Assembly (NCBI GenBank): GCA_963764675.1
Contig: CAVXTQ010000011.1
Coordinates: forward strand, 62,001 to 126,000
From: Acidiferrum sp963764675
GTDB lineage: Bacteria; Acidobacteriota; Terriglobia; Acidiferrales; UBA7541
Length of the DNA stretch: 64,000 bases
Direction of reading: 5' to 3'
This document shows, one piece after another, positions 18,391 through 27,530 of this stretch. A model generated the notes under the pieces. The model saw nothing but the letters and a program-made list of their open reading frames with translations, was not told where the DNA came from and did not search any database. The translations under genes and the position numbers were made by a program. The stretch's first letter is position 1; the number at the start of each line of letters is the position of its first letter.

Positions 18391-19100
18391 GCCCAAGCAT
18401 AGCTCATCAACCGCGTTCAGCCTGGATTTCGTCCACTTGCCTCTGACTTCCCGTACCGCTGTGGTAAAGTATCAATTGAGGAAAGTCTCACGAAGCGCCG
18501 GAACTCCCCGGCGCTTTCTTGTTTTGCATCGGTTTCTGTAAGACGTGTAACCCTCTTGGTTTCAATATGTTGCCGATCGGCACACACGCAGGAGCACCTG
18601 CAAGTCTTCTGAAATCAGTAGTTTATCGCACAGTTCCCATCACACCCCGGGGGTGGGGGTATCCAAGCGAAACCAAGGCGAACCCCCTTGGAGTGCGGCG
18701 GCTAGCCGGTGCCTTTGACCCTCATCAAGTCCAGCACCCACCGAACCTGGTTAGTCCTTCCTGGTAACGATCTGGGCGTTTCTTCGTCCAAATGGACGGC
18801 AGCCTTGTTCGCGCTCCAGGCATCCATTGTACGGAAGCAGGAATGCTTTCTTTTGACCTTCGTTATATCTAAAATGTAGGTGACGGAGATGTTGGCCTAG
18901 GCCGGTTGCAAACGGTTCGGGCTTGCCAGCCGGGAGTCGTCCAAGCGGACCATTAAACAGAGCAACGGCTTCATCGCTAGGGCTGAGGGCCGAAGGCCGA
19001 AACATTTCGCCTTGCTAGGCCGTAATGTAGGTATCGGACGAGAGACACAGGCTTGAGAGCCCCGCACGGGTGGTCCGCTGCGGCTAACCAAGAGGAACCC
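18391..19100. other. Intergenic region between qhpG and the MacA-like gene
   Basis: About 700 bases between divergent genes. It contains a terminator-like hairpin (18493-18524, listed separately) and otherwise only open frames with no protein-like features. It should hold promoters for qhpG on the minus strand and the efflux genes on the plus strand; no consensus pair is obvious for either. Confidence 0.4.
18493..18524 (+). terminator. Terminator-like hairpin in the qhpG/macA intergenic region
   Basis: A perfect 9-bp stem, AAGCGCCGG (18493-18501) and CCGGCGCTT (18508-18516), closes a 6-base loop and is followed by TCTTGTTTT. It faces the plus strand, yet no plus-strand gene ends just before it. 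A weak promoter-like pair, CTGACT - 16 bases - TAAAGT, lies just upstream (about 18445-18472), so a short RNA or an attenuated leader is possible. Confidence 0.6.
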
Positions 19101-20510
19101 ATGAAGACGTGGCATAAAATCGCGATCGGCGTCGGTGCCGTTGTTGTGCTCGGCGGGATCGTGCTGTTTAGCGTAAACCAGGCGAACAAAGGCGTTGTAA
19201 CCGTTCAGACGGCCAAAGTAGCTCCTCAGGAGAGTTTGATTTCGCAGGTCACGGCGTCGGGAGAGGTCAAGCCCACCACTTACACCAATGTGACCGCTCA
19301 GGGATTCGGCAGGATCACCGCCATCGTCGTCAAAGAAGGCGACCATATCAAGAAGGGCGACGTCCTTCTGACTCAAGAGAGCATTCAGGCGAATGCCGAC
19401 GTCCAAGCGCAGTCCGCCGCGATCAATTCCGCGGAGTCGGGAGTGCAGGCTTCCGAGGCAAGTTACACCTCAGCCAGAGCCGACCTTGTGCAACAGCAAG
19501 CCAATCTGGAAAAAGCCAGGCTCGATTGGGATCGCGGCCGCGACCTCTACAAGGATGGTTTGATCCCAAAGCAGGATTTCGACCAGCGCAAGACCACCTA
19601 CGACGCCCAAGTTGCCGCCGTGGACTCATCCAAGGCTCGCGTGCTGCAGTTAAAGGCGACGCTGGACCAGATGCGCTCTCAGGTCAGTCAGGGCCGCGCT
19701 GTGCTCGTTCACACGCAGGACATTTTGCACAAGACGACCTATACCTCGCCCATCAACGGCATCGTGAGCTACTTGCCGGAACGCGTGGGTGACTACGTCG
19801 TGCCTGGTATTCAGAATTCCAACGGCAGCTTTCTGATGACTCTTTCCGATATGTCCGTCGTCACGGCCGAAGTGAAGGTAGACGAGACCGACATCGTAAG
19901 CGTAAGGATTGGCCAGGACGCGGACGTCACCATCGACGCGGTCCCTGGAAAGATCTTCAAGGGAAAAGTCACGGAAATCGGCTCGCAAGCGGTTTTGCGC
20001 ACCTCCGGCCTGGCCACCACGCAATCGACCACCAGCAACCAGGAAGCGAAAGACTTCAAAGTGGTGGTGACGCTCGCGAGTCCCCCTGAGAATCTGCGCC
20101 CAGGACTATCCACTACCGCCAAGATCAAAACCGCCGAAAAGAAAAATGTGCTCGCGATTCCCATTCAGGCGCTGGCGGTCCGTACCCGCAAGGATCTCGA
20201 AGAAGCCGCCAGGAATGGGAAGAACGGAACCGGATCGGGTGTCACATTGGCCGCGCCGCCCCCAGCGGCTGCCGGCGATCCTAAGAAGGACGAGATTCAG
20301 GGCGTATTCGTGGTCAATGGGAAAAAGGCGGTGTTCCGTCCCGTCGAGACCGGGATCACCGGCGTAACCGACATCGAAATTACCAAGGGCCTCCAGCAGG
20401 GCGATGAGATCGTCGTCGGAAGCTACAAAGCTCTGCGCACACTCAAGCCCGAGTCCGGCGTGAAAGTAGACAACTCCGCGCCGAAGAAAACCGACGATCA
20501 ACAGAACTAG
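19101..20510 (+). CDS. Periplasmic adaptor subunit, MacA/HlyD family
   Basis: 469 residues from ATG 19101, with AGAGGAA upstream; an upstream in-frame start at 19053 is unlikely. A single membrane anchor at about 5-25 (IAIGVGAVVVLGGIVLF) is followed by a biotinyl-lipoyl half (TAQGFGRITAIVVKEGDHIKKGDVLL), a long alpha-helical hairpin rich in Ala/Gln (about 95-220), the second lipoyl half (YTSPINGIVSYL) and beta-barrel domains. A Pro/Ala-rich insertion (LAAPPPAAAGDP) lies near the C-terminus. Adaptors of this type link an inner-membrane ABC transporter to an outer-membrane channel. The ATPase gene follows after 27 bases, but no permease gene is present. Confidence 0.9.
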   Translation: MKTWHKIAIGVGAVVVLGGIVLFSVNQANKGVVTVQTAKVAPQESLISQVTASGEVKPTTYTNVTAQGFGRITAIVVKEGDHIKKGDVLLTQESIQANADVQAQSAAINSAESGVQASEASYTSARADLVQQQANLEKARLDWDRGRDLYKDGLIPKQDFDQRKTTYDAQVAAVDSSKARVLQLKATLDQMRSQVSQGRAVLVHTQDILHKTTYTSPINGIVSYLPERVGDYVVPGIQNSNGSFLMTLSDMSVVTAEVKVDETDIVSVRIGQDADVTIDAVPGKIFKGKVTEIGSQAVLRTSGLATTQSTTSNQEAKDFKVVVTLASPPENLRPGLSTTAKIKTAEKKNVLAIPIQALAVRTRKDLEEAARNGKNGTGSGVTLAAPPPAAAGDPKKDEIQGVFVVNGKKAVFRPVETGITGVTDIEITKGLQQGDEIVVGSYKALRTLKPESGVKVDNSAPKKTDDQQN

Positions 20511-20537
20511 CGCAGACGAAGTGCGAGAGAGAGGCGT

Positions 20538-21281
20538 ATGCCCCTGGAGACAACGTCAACGGACTCGTATCGCGAAGACCTGGTCAGCTCCGGCGTCGTC
20601 ATCAAGACCGAAGAACTTGCCAAGGTTTACGAGATGGGCGCCGAGCAGGTACACGCTTTGCGCGGCGTGAACGTCCAGATCCGTAAAGGCGAATACGTTG
20701 CGATCATGGGACCCTCGGGATCGGGCAAATCAACCCTGATGAACCTTATCGGATGCCTTGATTCGCCGACTTCCGGTAGATACTGGCTGGCCGGCCGCCT
20801 GGTGAGCGATCTCGATGACGACGAGCTCGCCTACATTCGCAACAAAGAGATCGGCTTCGTCTTTCAAACCTTCAACCTGCTGCCTCGCGCCACCGCTCTG
20901 CACAACGTCGAATTGCCGCTCATCTACAACGGCACACCCTCGGACGAACGCCTCGAACGTGCCAAGAAAGCTCTCGAGCGCGTCGATTTGGCCGACCGCA
21001 TGAATCACAAGCCCAACGAGCTTTCCGGCGGCCAGCGGCAGCGCGTGGCCGTCGCCAGGGCGCTGGTGAATTCCCCTTCGATCGTGCTGGCCGACGAGCC
21101 GACCGGTAACCTCGACTCCAAGACCGGCGACGAAATCATGGCGCTCTTTGCGAATCTCCACTCGCAGGGCAACACCATCATTCTGGTCACCCACGAAAAC
21201 GATATCGCCCAGCACGCCCACCGCATCATTCACATCCGCGACGGCAAAGTCGCTTCCGACCAGGCTGTTCCCAACAAGTAG
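20538..21281 (+). CDS. ABC transporter ATPase, MacB/LolD type
   Basis: 247 residues. Walker A GPSGSGKST is near residues 58-66, the signature LSGGQRQRVAVARAL near 155-169 and Walker B IVLADEPTGNLDS near 175-187. The order and the LNLIGCLD-like motif after Walker A are typical of the MacB/LolD/SalX group that powers lipoprotein release or macrolide and peptide efflux. There is an N-terminal extension of about 20 residues before the ATPase starts. It is co-transcribed with the adaptor gene. The next gene encodes an unrelated decarboxylase, so the membrane permease must be elsewhere in the genome or lost. Confidence 0.9.
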   Translation: MPLETTSTDSYREDLVSSGVVIKTEELAKVYEMGAEQVHALRGVNVQIRKGEYVAIMGPSGSGKSTLMNLIGCLDSPTSGRYWLAGRLVSDLDDDELAYIRNKEIGFVFQTFNLLPRATALHNVELPLIYNGTPSDERLERAKKALERVDLADRMNHKPNELSGGQRQRVAVARALVNSPSIVLADEPTGNLDSKTGDEIMALFANLHSQGNTIILVTHENDIAQHAHRIIHIRDGKVASDQAVPNK

Positions 21282-21406
21282 CGGACAATTCGGCTCTTTC
21301 CTTCCCTCGCAAATCGACTAGCCTTTCCTGACCGGCGCAAAGCCGCCTCCGCGACGTGTTCGCCCTGTGTGAATGCTTAGCGAGAGAAACCGAAAGGTAG
21401 GGCCAC

Positions 21407-22798
21407 ATGGCGGCCAAAGTCGGCGAAGAGTCACCTCTCACTACGCACGATGTTCTAAGCATGGCCGCAGACCGTGCTCGCCGCTACGTCCGAGACATCG
21501 GCGCACGCAGAGTCGCACCTGCGGAAAAAGATCTGGCGGCGCTGTCGAAATTTCACGAGCCTTTTCCCGAACGATCCGGCGATCCAAGAGAAGTGATTGC
21601 GATGTTGGACGATCTCGGCTCACGTGCAACCGTGGCGACGTCTGGCGGCCGCTACTTCGGTTTCGTGATTGGAGGCGCACTGCCGGCCTCGATGGCGGCG
21701 AGTTGGCTGGCGAACGCTTGGGATCAAAATCTGGCGTTGCGTGTGATGTCGCCGGTCGCGGCGGAACTCGAAGAAGTGGTGCTCCGATGGGTTTCCGATG
21801 CGCTCGGCTTGCCCGCGGACTGCGCAGGTGGACTGGTTACGTGCGCGACCATGGCCAACTTCTCGGCCCTGTTAGCAGCCCGCTATTCCCTACTGGCGAA
21901 AGCCGGCTGGAACGTAGTGGAGCAAGGAATGTTCGGCGCGCCACCAATTGATGTGGTCGTCGGCGCCGAAGTTCATGTGTCGATTCAAAAAGCATTGAGC
22001 CTGGCAGGCTTCGGCATGAAGCGCGTCGTCACCGTCGAAGCGGACGGTCAAGGGCGCATGCGCGCGGACAAGCTGCCGAAACTCAGCGAACGCACCATCC
22101 TTTGCATTCAGGCCGGCAATGTGAACACGGGCGCCTTCGATCCGGCCGTGGAAATCTGTGCGCGAGCAAGGGACCAAGGCGCATGGGTTCACGTGGACGG
22201 CGCGTTCGGTCTTTGGGCGAATGCTTCTCCCAAGTACCGGCATCTCACCGCAGGCTTCGACCAAGCAGACTCGTGGGCCACCGACGCGCACAAATGGCCA
22301 AACGTAAACTACGACAGCGGAATCGTGATCGTACGAGATGGAGCTGCGCTGAGCGCCGCAATGACGATGACCGCGGCGTATCTGGAGCCAAGCGGCCGGC
22401 GCGAACCGAGGCAATACACTCCAGATGCATCGCGCCGGGCGCGGGGAGTCGAGTTGTGGGCGGCGTTGAAATCGCTGGGAAGGTCCGGGCTGTGCACACT
22501 GATCGAGCGAACGTGTGCGCACGCCCAGAAATTCGCCCAGGAATTGCGCAACGAGGGATTTGCTGTGATGAACGACGTGGTGATAAATCAAGTGCTTGTG
22601 TCATTCGGAAACGCGGAAATCACCCGAGAAGTCATCCGCCGCATTCAAGACGATGGAACGTGCTGGTGCGGCGCCACCGTGTGGCAAGGGAAGACAGCCA
22701 TGCGTATCAGCGTTTCTTCGTGGGCGACGACTGAAGCTGATGTCGATCGCAGCCTTGCGGCCATGGTGCGCATCGCGCGCGAATGCAATCCGCGCTAA
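21407..22798 (+). CDS. PLP-dependent decarboxylase (group II amino acid decarboxylase family)
   Basis: 463 residues, typical of the glutamate/aromatic-L-amino-acid decarboxylase family. The PLP lysine is in SWATDAHKWPNV (near residue 300), and the cofactor-contacting HVDGAFGLWA is near 263-272. An N-terminal segment with DIGARRVAP and the FGFVIGGALP substrate loop also fit. The product would be an amine or a decarboxylated amino acid; the substrate cannot be told. It stands alone, 125 bases after the ABC ATPase and convergent with the RDD gene. An amine-forming enzyme in the same window as an amine dehydrogenase is notable, but they are not in one operon. Confidence 0.85.
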   Translation: MAAKVGEESPLTTHDVLSMAADRARRYVRDIGARRVAPAEKDLAALSKFHEPFPERSGDPREVIAMLDDLGSRATVATSGGRYFGFVIGGALPASMAASWLANAWDQNLALRVMSPVAAELEEVVLRWVSDALGLPADCAGGLVTCATMANFSALLAARYSLLAKAGWNVVEQGMFGAPPIDVVVGAEVHVSIQKALSLAGFGMKRVVTVEADGQGRMRADKLPKLSERTILCIQAGNVNTGAFDPAVEICARARDQGAWVHVDGAFGLWANASPKYRHLTAGFDQADSWATDAHKWPNVNYDSGIVIVRDGAALSAAMTMTAAYLEPSGRREPRQYTPDASRRARGVELWAALKSLGRSGLCTLIERTCAHAQKFAQELRNEGFAVMNDVVINQVLVSFGNAEITREVIRRIQDDGTCWCGATVWQGKTAMRISVSSWATTEADVDRSLAAMVRIARECNPR

Positions 22799-22830
22799 TC
22801 GCCCCCGTTCAGGCCCCATCCAGGAAATGC

Positions 22831-23790
22831 TCAGCGGCTGCCGGCGGCGCTCGCCGAATTCATGTGCGCCCGAGTTTCCGGAGAACTCAAATACGTGTGC
22901 GAAATTCGGTCATGCCAGGTAAGCGCGTCCTCGTCCCACCACGCCCACAGAAACCCCAAAAAGAACGTGCTCGCCGAAATCACGTAACCCAAGCTGCGAA
23001 GAAGCAATTGCTTCGGCGTCACCGGCCCACCGGAGAAGCTCGCCACTTGCAACCCCCGGAACATCATTCCGGGCGTCGTGCCTCCAAACACCGTGAACAG
23101 CGCGAAGTATTGCAGATAGACGATGGCCAGTGCTGCCGCATAGACCTCCGCGGTCAGCTTGCTCGCTGTAAATTGTCCACCGAGGGAGCTAAACAGCGCA
23201 AGGAACCCGCCGTAGGCAAAAAGCAGACAAGCTCCATCGATCAGCGCAGCCAAGCGGCGCTCCTCGAGCGAGGCCACCGGATACAATCCGTACCGTTTGG
23301 ATTGTTCTTCTTCGTACTCTGCCTGGTCGACAGCGTCCGGCGCGGGCGGCACCGAGACGTCGATCATCATCCGCCCATCGCGCTTCTCGCTCGGCGGCGC
23401 ATAACGCCCGATGGCAATCGTAAAGGAGAAGTCGTCGTCCGCGGGTAGCGTCGGCTCGGCGACACCGATGGCGTGCCTCGATCGCGGCTCTTCGGTGGGT
23501 TCGCCGAAAGGCAGTTGTGATTGTGCCGTTTCAGGCGCAACCTTACTCCTCCGCGAGCGATAAGCACCCAGACGCTGTTCGAGTTCGCCGCGCCAAGCTG
23601 GATCCTCGTCGTTGTTGAGAGTGGCCCCCCCTAGGCCGGAATCGGCTTTCAAGGCAAGGCTTTCCCGCGAACGCGATGCGTCCTCTCCTTCAAACGAAGG
23701 GAATCCTACGGGAAGAATCGAGTCACAGAAATTACACGCGCGTACGCTGGATGGCAGTACGGCACCACACTGCGAGCATAGTTTTGTCAC
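22831..23790 (-). CDS. RDD-family membrane protein with N-terminal zinc ribbon
   Basis: 319 residues. The N-terminus has two CxxC pairs (CSQCG at 5-9 and CNFC near 20-23), a zinc-ribbon. A low-complexity charged linker follows (about 30-170). The C-terminal RDD domain starts at ERRLAALIDGACLLF, near residue 180, and has about four membrane helices with an Arg and two Asp in the usual places. RDD proteins are poorly understood; some affect ion transport or stress tolerance. It stands alone. Confidence 0.8.
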   Translation of the reverse strand: MTKLCSQCGAVLPSSVRACNFCDSILPVGFPSFEGEDASRSRESLALKADSGLGGATLNNDEDPAWRGELEQRLGAYRSRRSKVAPETAQSQLPFGEPTEEPRSRHAIGVAEPTLPADDDFSFTIAIGRYAPPSEKRDGRMMIDVSVPPAPDAVDQAEYEEEQSKRYGLYPVASLEERRLAALIDGACLLFAYGGFLALFSSLGGQFTASKLTAEVYAAALAIVYLQYFALFTVFGGTTPGMMFRGLQVASFSGGPVTPKQLLLRSLGYVISASTFFLGFLWAWWDEDALTWHDRISHTYLSSPETRAHMNSASAAGSR

Positions 23791-23949
23791 CGGTGTTTTG
23801 CGCTGCGGACGCTTCCACTCCGGTGAGGAGGGAACGCCACCAAGATACCATCAGTTGCGAAAGTCAAGGAGAGATTGGGACGGCGATGTCGCCAATCCGC
23901 TAGCGGGGCTATGCAAACGAGGGATTTCGGGAGGGTCGAAAAACCGCCG

Positions 23950-24351
23950 CTAGGCTTCGATCTGTTGCGCCATCAGGTCGCGGCTAAATGCGATGCGCCG
24001 GTCCAGGGCCACCGCTGCAAAGTAAGTGCATTGGTTGCGCTCCTGTTCGATGTGCGCCTGAATCGAAGGAGCCACTCGCGCCAGCGTCACTCGCACGAAG
24101 TTGAGCAGCCGGAAATATGCCCCGATCGCGCGAATCTCCCCGCGATCTTCCGGACGGTCCGGGCACAACCGCAACAATTGCACCACGCGCGCAAAGTCTT
24201 CGCCGGAAGCATTCGTCGAGATGCCCGTAACGTCCTGAACCTCCGCAGACAGAGCCTGCTTTGCCGACGCCGCGATCAACGAACGGCAGTAGGAGACGAA
24301 GAACTGCAACAGGAACACCACCGAGCAAGCCAGGATAAGAGCGGCGATCAT
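23950..24351 (-). CDS. Small membrane-anchored protein of unknown function
   Basis: 133 residues from ATG 24351. The longer frame upstream belongs to the preceding gene in another frame. A single N-terminal membrane segment (MIAALILACSVVFLLQFFVSYC) precedes a soluble helical part (VVQLLRLCPDRPEDR.., RVTLARVAPSIQAHIEQE) ending in MAQQIEA. The start overlaps the stop of the neighbouring membrane-protein gene by 4 bases (ATGA), so the two are coupled. No family is recognised. Confidence 0.65.
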   Translation of the reverse strand: MIAALILACSVVFLLQFFVSYCRSLIAASAKQALSAEVQDVTGISTNASGEDFARVVQLLRLCPDRPEDRGEIRAIGAYFRLLNFVRVTLARVAPSIQAHIEQERNQCTYFAAVALDRRIAFSRDLMAQQIEA

Positions 24352-25048
24352 CGGGGCACCGCCGCAAGCTGCGCTGGCGCCAAACGCGCATCGTCTGGCA
24401 CACGCCAGAAGGCGTACGCCCACGAGAGCGGCAGCAGGCAACCCATGATCGGTTCGATAAGAACGGCAGACGAAGAGTACAAGTGAGGGCTGAGATTCGA
24501 GAGCGCATAACTTGCCGCGCCCACGCTGAAATACACTCCCAGAGAGAGTACGAGTTGCACCAACAGCGTCCGTGATTCCCGCGTTTTCAAGATTGTCGCC
24601 CAAAGAGCGTAGGTGAGCACCAGGCCCACAAAGTACAAATTCTGAGAGAGTTCGAAGGCGAAGTACGTCAAGATGCGATGCGAAGATTGCATCACCACCG
24701 AATACGAAAACCACGCGGTTCCCGTCAGCAGAACGATCGCTCCCAAGCGCACGTAGCGCTCCACCTTCAGTTCTTGCAGAACGTAGCCATACAGGCTCGT
24801 CAAACCGAAAAAGAGAACGATGGTCAGGACAGCATCGGAATAAAATAGAAGTACCTGTAGGTGAGCGAGGTCAGGCCTTCTTGGCTCAAGATGCGATAGC
24901 GCCCGAGGCTCGCGCAGACGCACAACAGCATGTAGAGATTCAGGAAGAAATACCGCTTGAAGATCTTGCGTCGAAGCGCGCAAAAGACTACGGACGCCTC
25001 TAGGAGGGTTCCTAGGAACAATATAACGTAGGCGGCCGAACCGGGCAT
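24348..25048 (-). CDS. Multi-spanning membrane protein, frameshifted
   Basis: The N-terminal part (ATG 25048 to about 24845) and the C-terminal part (about 24840 to the stop at 24348) lie in different frames. The first frame reads LTYRYFYF and then stops after a few codons; the second continues with YSDAVLTIVLFFGLT. One more T in the T4 run near 24846 would join them into one protein of about 233 residues with some seven hydrophobic helices. Start by itself: MPGSAAYVILFLGTLLEASV. No family is recognised. The break is either a sequencing or assembly error or a recent inactivating mutation. The following small gene overlaps it by 4 bases. Confidence 0.6.
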
Positions 25049-25147
25049 TTCACCTTTCCAGTGAACCCTGGCTCGGCCGCTAATCCATCTGGGGCAACTC
25101 TGATCGGATCCAGCGTACTTCCGAGGAGTGTGTGCCGTTATCGGCCG

Positions 25148-25366
25148 TTACTTCCAGGGTGCAGGTAGTGGGTCCGGCCCATTCTTCTTCCAAGGTGCAG
25201 GCAGCGGGTCCGGCCCATTCTTCTTCGACAACGTGGGCGCAGGTGCCGAACCGTTCGCCAGTACAAACGAGCCATCACCGTGGGACGTGACGACCGTTTT
25301 CAGGCCCATAGCCACCGTCAAAACCAGCATGGCTAGGGAAACAGACGCAAGAACGCGTGACATTGA
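25148..25366 (-). CDS. Small secreted protein with duplicated proline-rich motif
   Basis: 72 residues from ATG 25366, preceded by GGAGG (CGGAGGCACTCA). A signal peptide covers residues 1 to about 21 (VLASVSLAMLVLTVAMG). The mature part is short and ends in two copies of KKNGPDPLPAPW, encoded by two 36-bp units. It has no cysteine. Nothing known matches in my memory except that small proteins with GxDPLPxP-like ends occur in this phylum. Function unknown; a structural, signalling or peptide-precursor role are all open. The gene stands alone, 99 bases upstream of the frameshifted membrane-protein gene on the same strand. Confidence 0.6.
   Translation of the reverse strand, partial: SMSRVLASVSLAMLVLTVAMGLKTVVTSHGDGSFVLANGSAPAPTLSKKNGPDPLPAPWKKNGPDPLPAPWK
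25151..25222. repeat. Two 36-bp tandem units within the small secreted-protein gene
   Basis: Units 25151-25186 and 25187-25222 differ at three positions (all compatible with the same 12 residues). They encode the C-terminal motif repeat of the secreted protein. Confidence 0.9.
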
Positions 25367-25635
25367 GTGCCTCCGAGGCATAGGGAAACCCCGAAGGAAC
25401 TGTATATCGTGTTACAGCAATGTCAAGCTACATCTGTTCCGAATCGGTACACACCTACCCGACCCATCCTTTCGCTAGACTTTCGCCTAGCATGGGGCAG
25501 GTAGAACATCTGCGACCACGGCAAGGATAGGGCGCAGGGATTACTGAAGCAACGGTACAGTAGTACTAGAAGATCTAAAACTTAGACAGTTTATCCACAG
25601 GGAAGTCGATATTTTCGGGAATGGTTCACTTCGAG

Positions 25636-25725
25636 TTTCTCGCTTCTGACTTCTAGTTTCTAGTTTCTGACTGCTGACTTCTTCTGATCTCCAACCTCTG
25701 GCCTCTGCCTCTGCCTCTGCCTCCT
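25636..25725. repeat. Low-complexity CT-rich tract
   Basis: The stretch contains overlapping repeats of TTCTAGTTTCTGACT-like and CCTCTGCCTCTG-like units, with strong pyrimidine bias on the plus strand. It lies in the 400-base gene-free region before the tRNA-Met gene. It probably arose by slippage; no promoter or gene is seen in it. Confidence 0.7.
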
Positions 25726-25769
25726 TGACACATTCGCCGCAGACTCCGTAGCATGAAATGTTGCCTTGT

Positions 25770-25844
25770 GCCGGCGTAGCTCAGTGGTAGAGCGAGGGTC
25801 TCATAATCCCTAGGCCGTGGGTTCGATTCCCTCCGCCGGCACCA
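25770..25844 (+). tRNA. tRNA-Met (CAT)
   Basis: A 7-bp acceptor stem GCCGGCG/CGCCGGC, D-arm, anticodon loop CTCATAA with anticodon CAT, T-loop TTCGATT and encoded CCA (25842-25844). The G1-C72 pair argues for an elongator tRNA rather than the initiator. CAT could also be a lysidine-modified tRNA-Ile2; sequence alone does not decide this. Confidence 0.93.
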
Positions 25845-26077
25845 TTGATTCCTTCCTTTACGCTCTCGCGGACTTGGCTCGCCGAACGAGCTATCGCAAG
25901 TTGTAGTCGGCTAACGTAGTAGTGACTGCCAGAGTAAACGCATTTACCACTTCAGAGTTCGCACGGAAATCGGATTCCCGGCGACTTGCTGTCTTCGGTA
26001 AAATGGCGCCCTATGCCCTGGAAGACCCTGTCCTGTCCCTCCACGGGGCGCTGCGGCTGTTTCCGGCGGGGTACGTG

Positions 26078-27526
26078 GTGAATCGTGAAAAACGTTCACG
26101 CCGTGAGTGGCTTCGACAGACCTCGCGTCTTGCGGTTGGATTACCGGTAAGCCTTCTCCCTTTCTCACAGGCGTCCGCGGGCGAGCTTTGGCCGGACTTG
26201 AGATCCGGCGCGCAGCCGCAAGAGCCCAACGCTGCCGACTCTCTCTTCACTAGCGATCCGACCAAATATCGCTTCACCCGTGAAGAAGATCAGTTTCTCG
26301 AAGAACTCGAACGCGCCTGCTTCCAGTTTTTTTGGGACGAGTCCAATGCCTACACCGGGCTGGTCAAAGATCGCAGCCAGGCTAACGGGACTGACTCCCG
26401 CAACGTGGCCAGCATCGCCGCAACGGGCTTCGGCCTGAGCGGTTTGTGCATTGCGGATCATCGCGGCTGGGAAGACAAGAAAAAGCTCCGCGAGCGCGTG
26501 GTGAATACCCTGCGCTTCGTTGAGACTCGCGTGCCGCAGGCGCATGGCTTTTTTTGCCACTTCCTCAACTTTAAGAATGGCGAGAGGGTGTTCCAGTCCG
26601 AAGTCTCTTCGATCGATACGTCCATCTTCATCTGCGGAGTCTTGACGTGCCGGGCGTATTTCGACGACACCGAAATTCACGAACTTGCCACCAGGCTTTA
26701 CGATCGGGTGGACTGGGGCTGGCTGCTGCACGGCGAAAAAACACTATGCATGGGGTGGACGCCCGAGCACGGATTCATAAAGACGCGCTGGGACAGCTAC
26801 AGCGAGTTGATGATGATCTATCTGTTGGGCATGGGATCGCCGACAGGCGTGGTGCCCGCGGCGAGTTGGGATGCTTGGACGCGAACCTATTTTGAATTTA
26901 ACGGCATTCGCTACATTGGGTCGCACGCCCCGCTTTTCGTGCATCAGTATTCACACGCGTGGTTTGATTTCCGAGGAAAGCGCGACAAGTACGCCGACTA
27001 CTTCACCAATTCGGTGATCGCGACCAAAGTGCACAAGCTGTGGTGTCTGGAGCTGGCCCGCGAGTTCCCCGACTACACTGAGGATTTGTGGGGAATCAGC
27101 GCGTCCGATTCGGCTCGCGGTTACGCGGTGTGGGGCGGCCCGCCGGCCATGGGGCACATCGACGGAAGCATCGTGCCGTGCGCGGCGGGAGGGTCGCTTC
27201 CGTTTTTGCCCGAAGAGACGCTGCGCGTCCTGCGGACGATTCACGACAAATACGAACAGCGTGCGTGGCAGCGATACGGCTTGATCGATGCTTTCAATCC
27301 GCTGACGAACTGGTACAGCTCGGACGTGATCGGAATCGATATCGGCATCATGATGTTGATGGCGGAGAACGCGCGAACCGGGTTCGTGTGGGAGCACTTC
27401 ATGAAGAACGACATCGCCAAGAATGGAATGGCACGGGCCGGATTCAAGAGCATCGCGCCGGCGGAAACTCCAGCGCCCGCAACGCCGCCCGTGCCCGCTG
27501 GCTTCCCGATCTGGCCGCCCAAGTAG
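26078..27526 (+). CDS. Secreted glucoamylase-like/GH144-type protein with Tat signal
   Basis: About 482 residues from GTG 26078, chosen because it places a twin-arginine motif (RSRREWLRQ) and hydrophobic stretch at the N-terminus; longer starts at 26003 or 25922 would bury it. The catalytic domain starts with TREEDQFLEELERACFQFFW and continues with GLVKDRS, SIAATGFGLSGLCIA and SRNV-like stretches, the hallmark of the glucoamylase-like family (PF10091) that includes beta-1,2-glucanases of GH144. It acts on exported glucans in the periplasm or outside. The C-terminus is Pro/Ala-rich. It converges on the GH39-like gene, whose intended stop lies 4 bases beyond. Confidence 0.82.
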   Translation: MNREKRSRREWLRQTSRLAVGLPVSLLPFSQASAGELWPDLRSGAQPQEPNAADSLFTSDPTKYRFTREEDQFLEELERACFQFFWDESNAYTGLVKDRSQANGTDSRNVASIAATGFGLSGLCIADHRGWEDKKKLRERVVNTLRFVETRVPQAHGFFCHFLNFKNGERVFQSEVSSIDTSIFICGVLTCRAYFDDTEIHELATRLYDRVDWGWLLHGEKTLCMGWTPEHGFIKTRWDSYSELMMIYLLGMGSPTGVVPAASWDAWTRTYFEFNGIRYIGSHAPLFVHQYSHAWFDFRGKRDKYADYFTNSVIATKVHKLWCLELAREFPDYTEDLWGISASDSARGYAVWGGPPAMGHIDGSIVPCAAGGSLPFLPEETLRVLRTIHDKYEQRAWQRYGLIDAFNPLTNWYSSDVIGIDIGIMMLMAENARTGFVWEHFMKNDIAKNGMARAGFKSIAPAETPAPATPPVPAGFPIWPPK

Positions 27527-27530
27527 GCGC

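Noticed and set aside
25151..25222. CRISPR-like repeat
   Set aside because: Only two direct units without spacers, and they are part of a coding sequence.
25128..25478. Plus-strand frame over the small secreted-protein gene
   Set aside because: The minus strand has the better ribosome site and signal peptide; the plus-strand product is low complexity.
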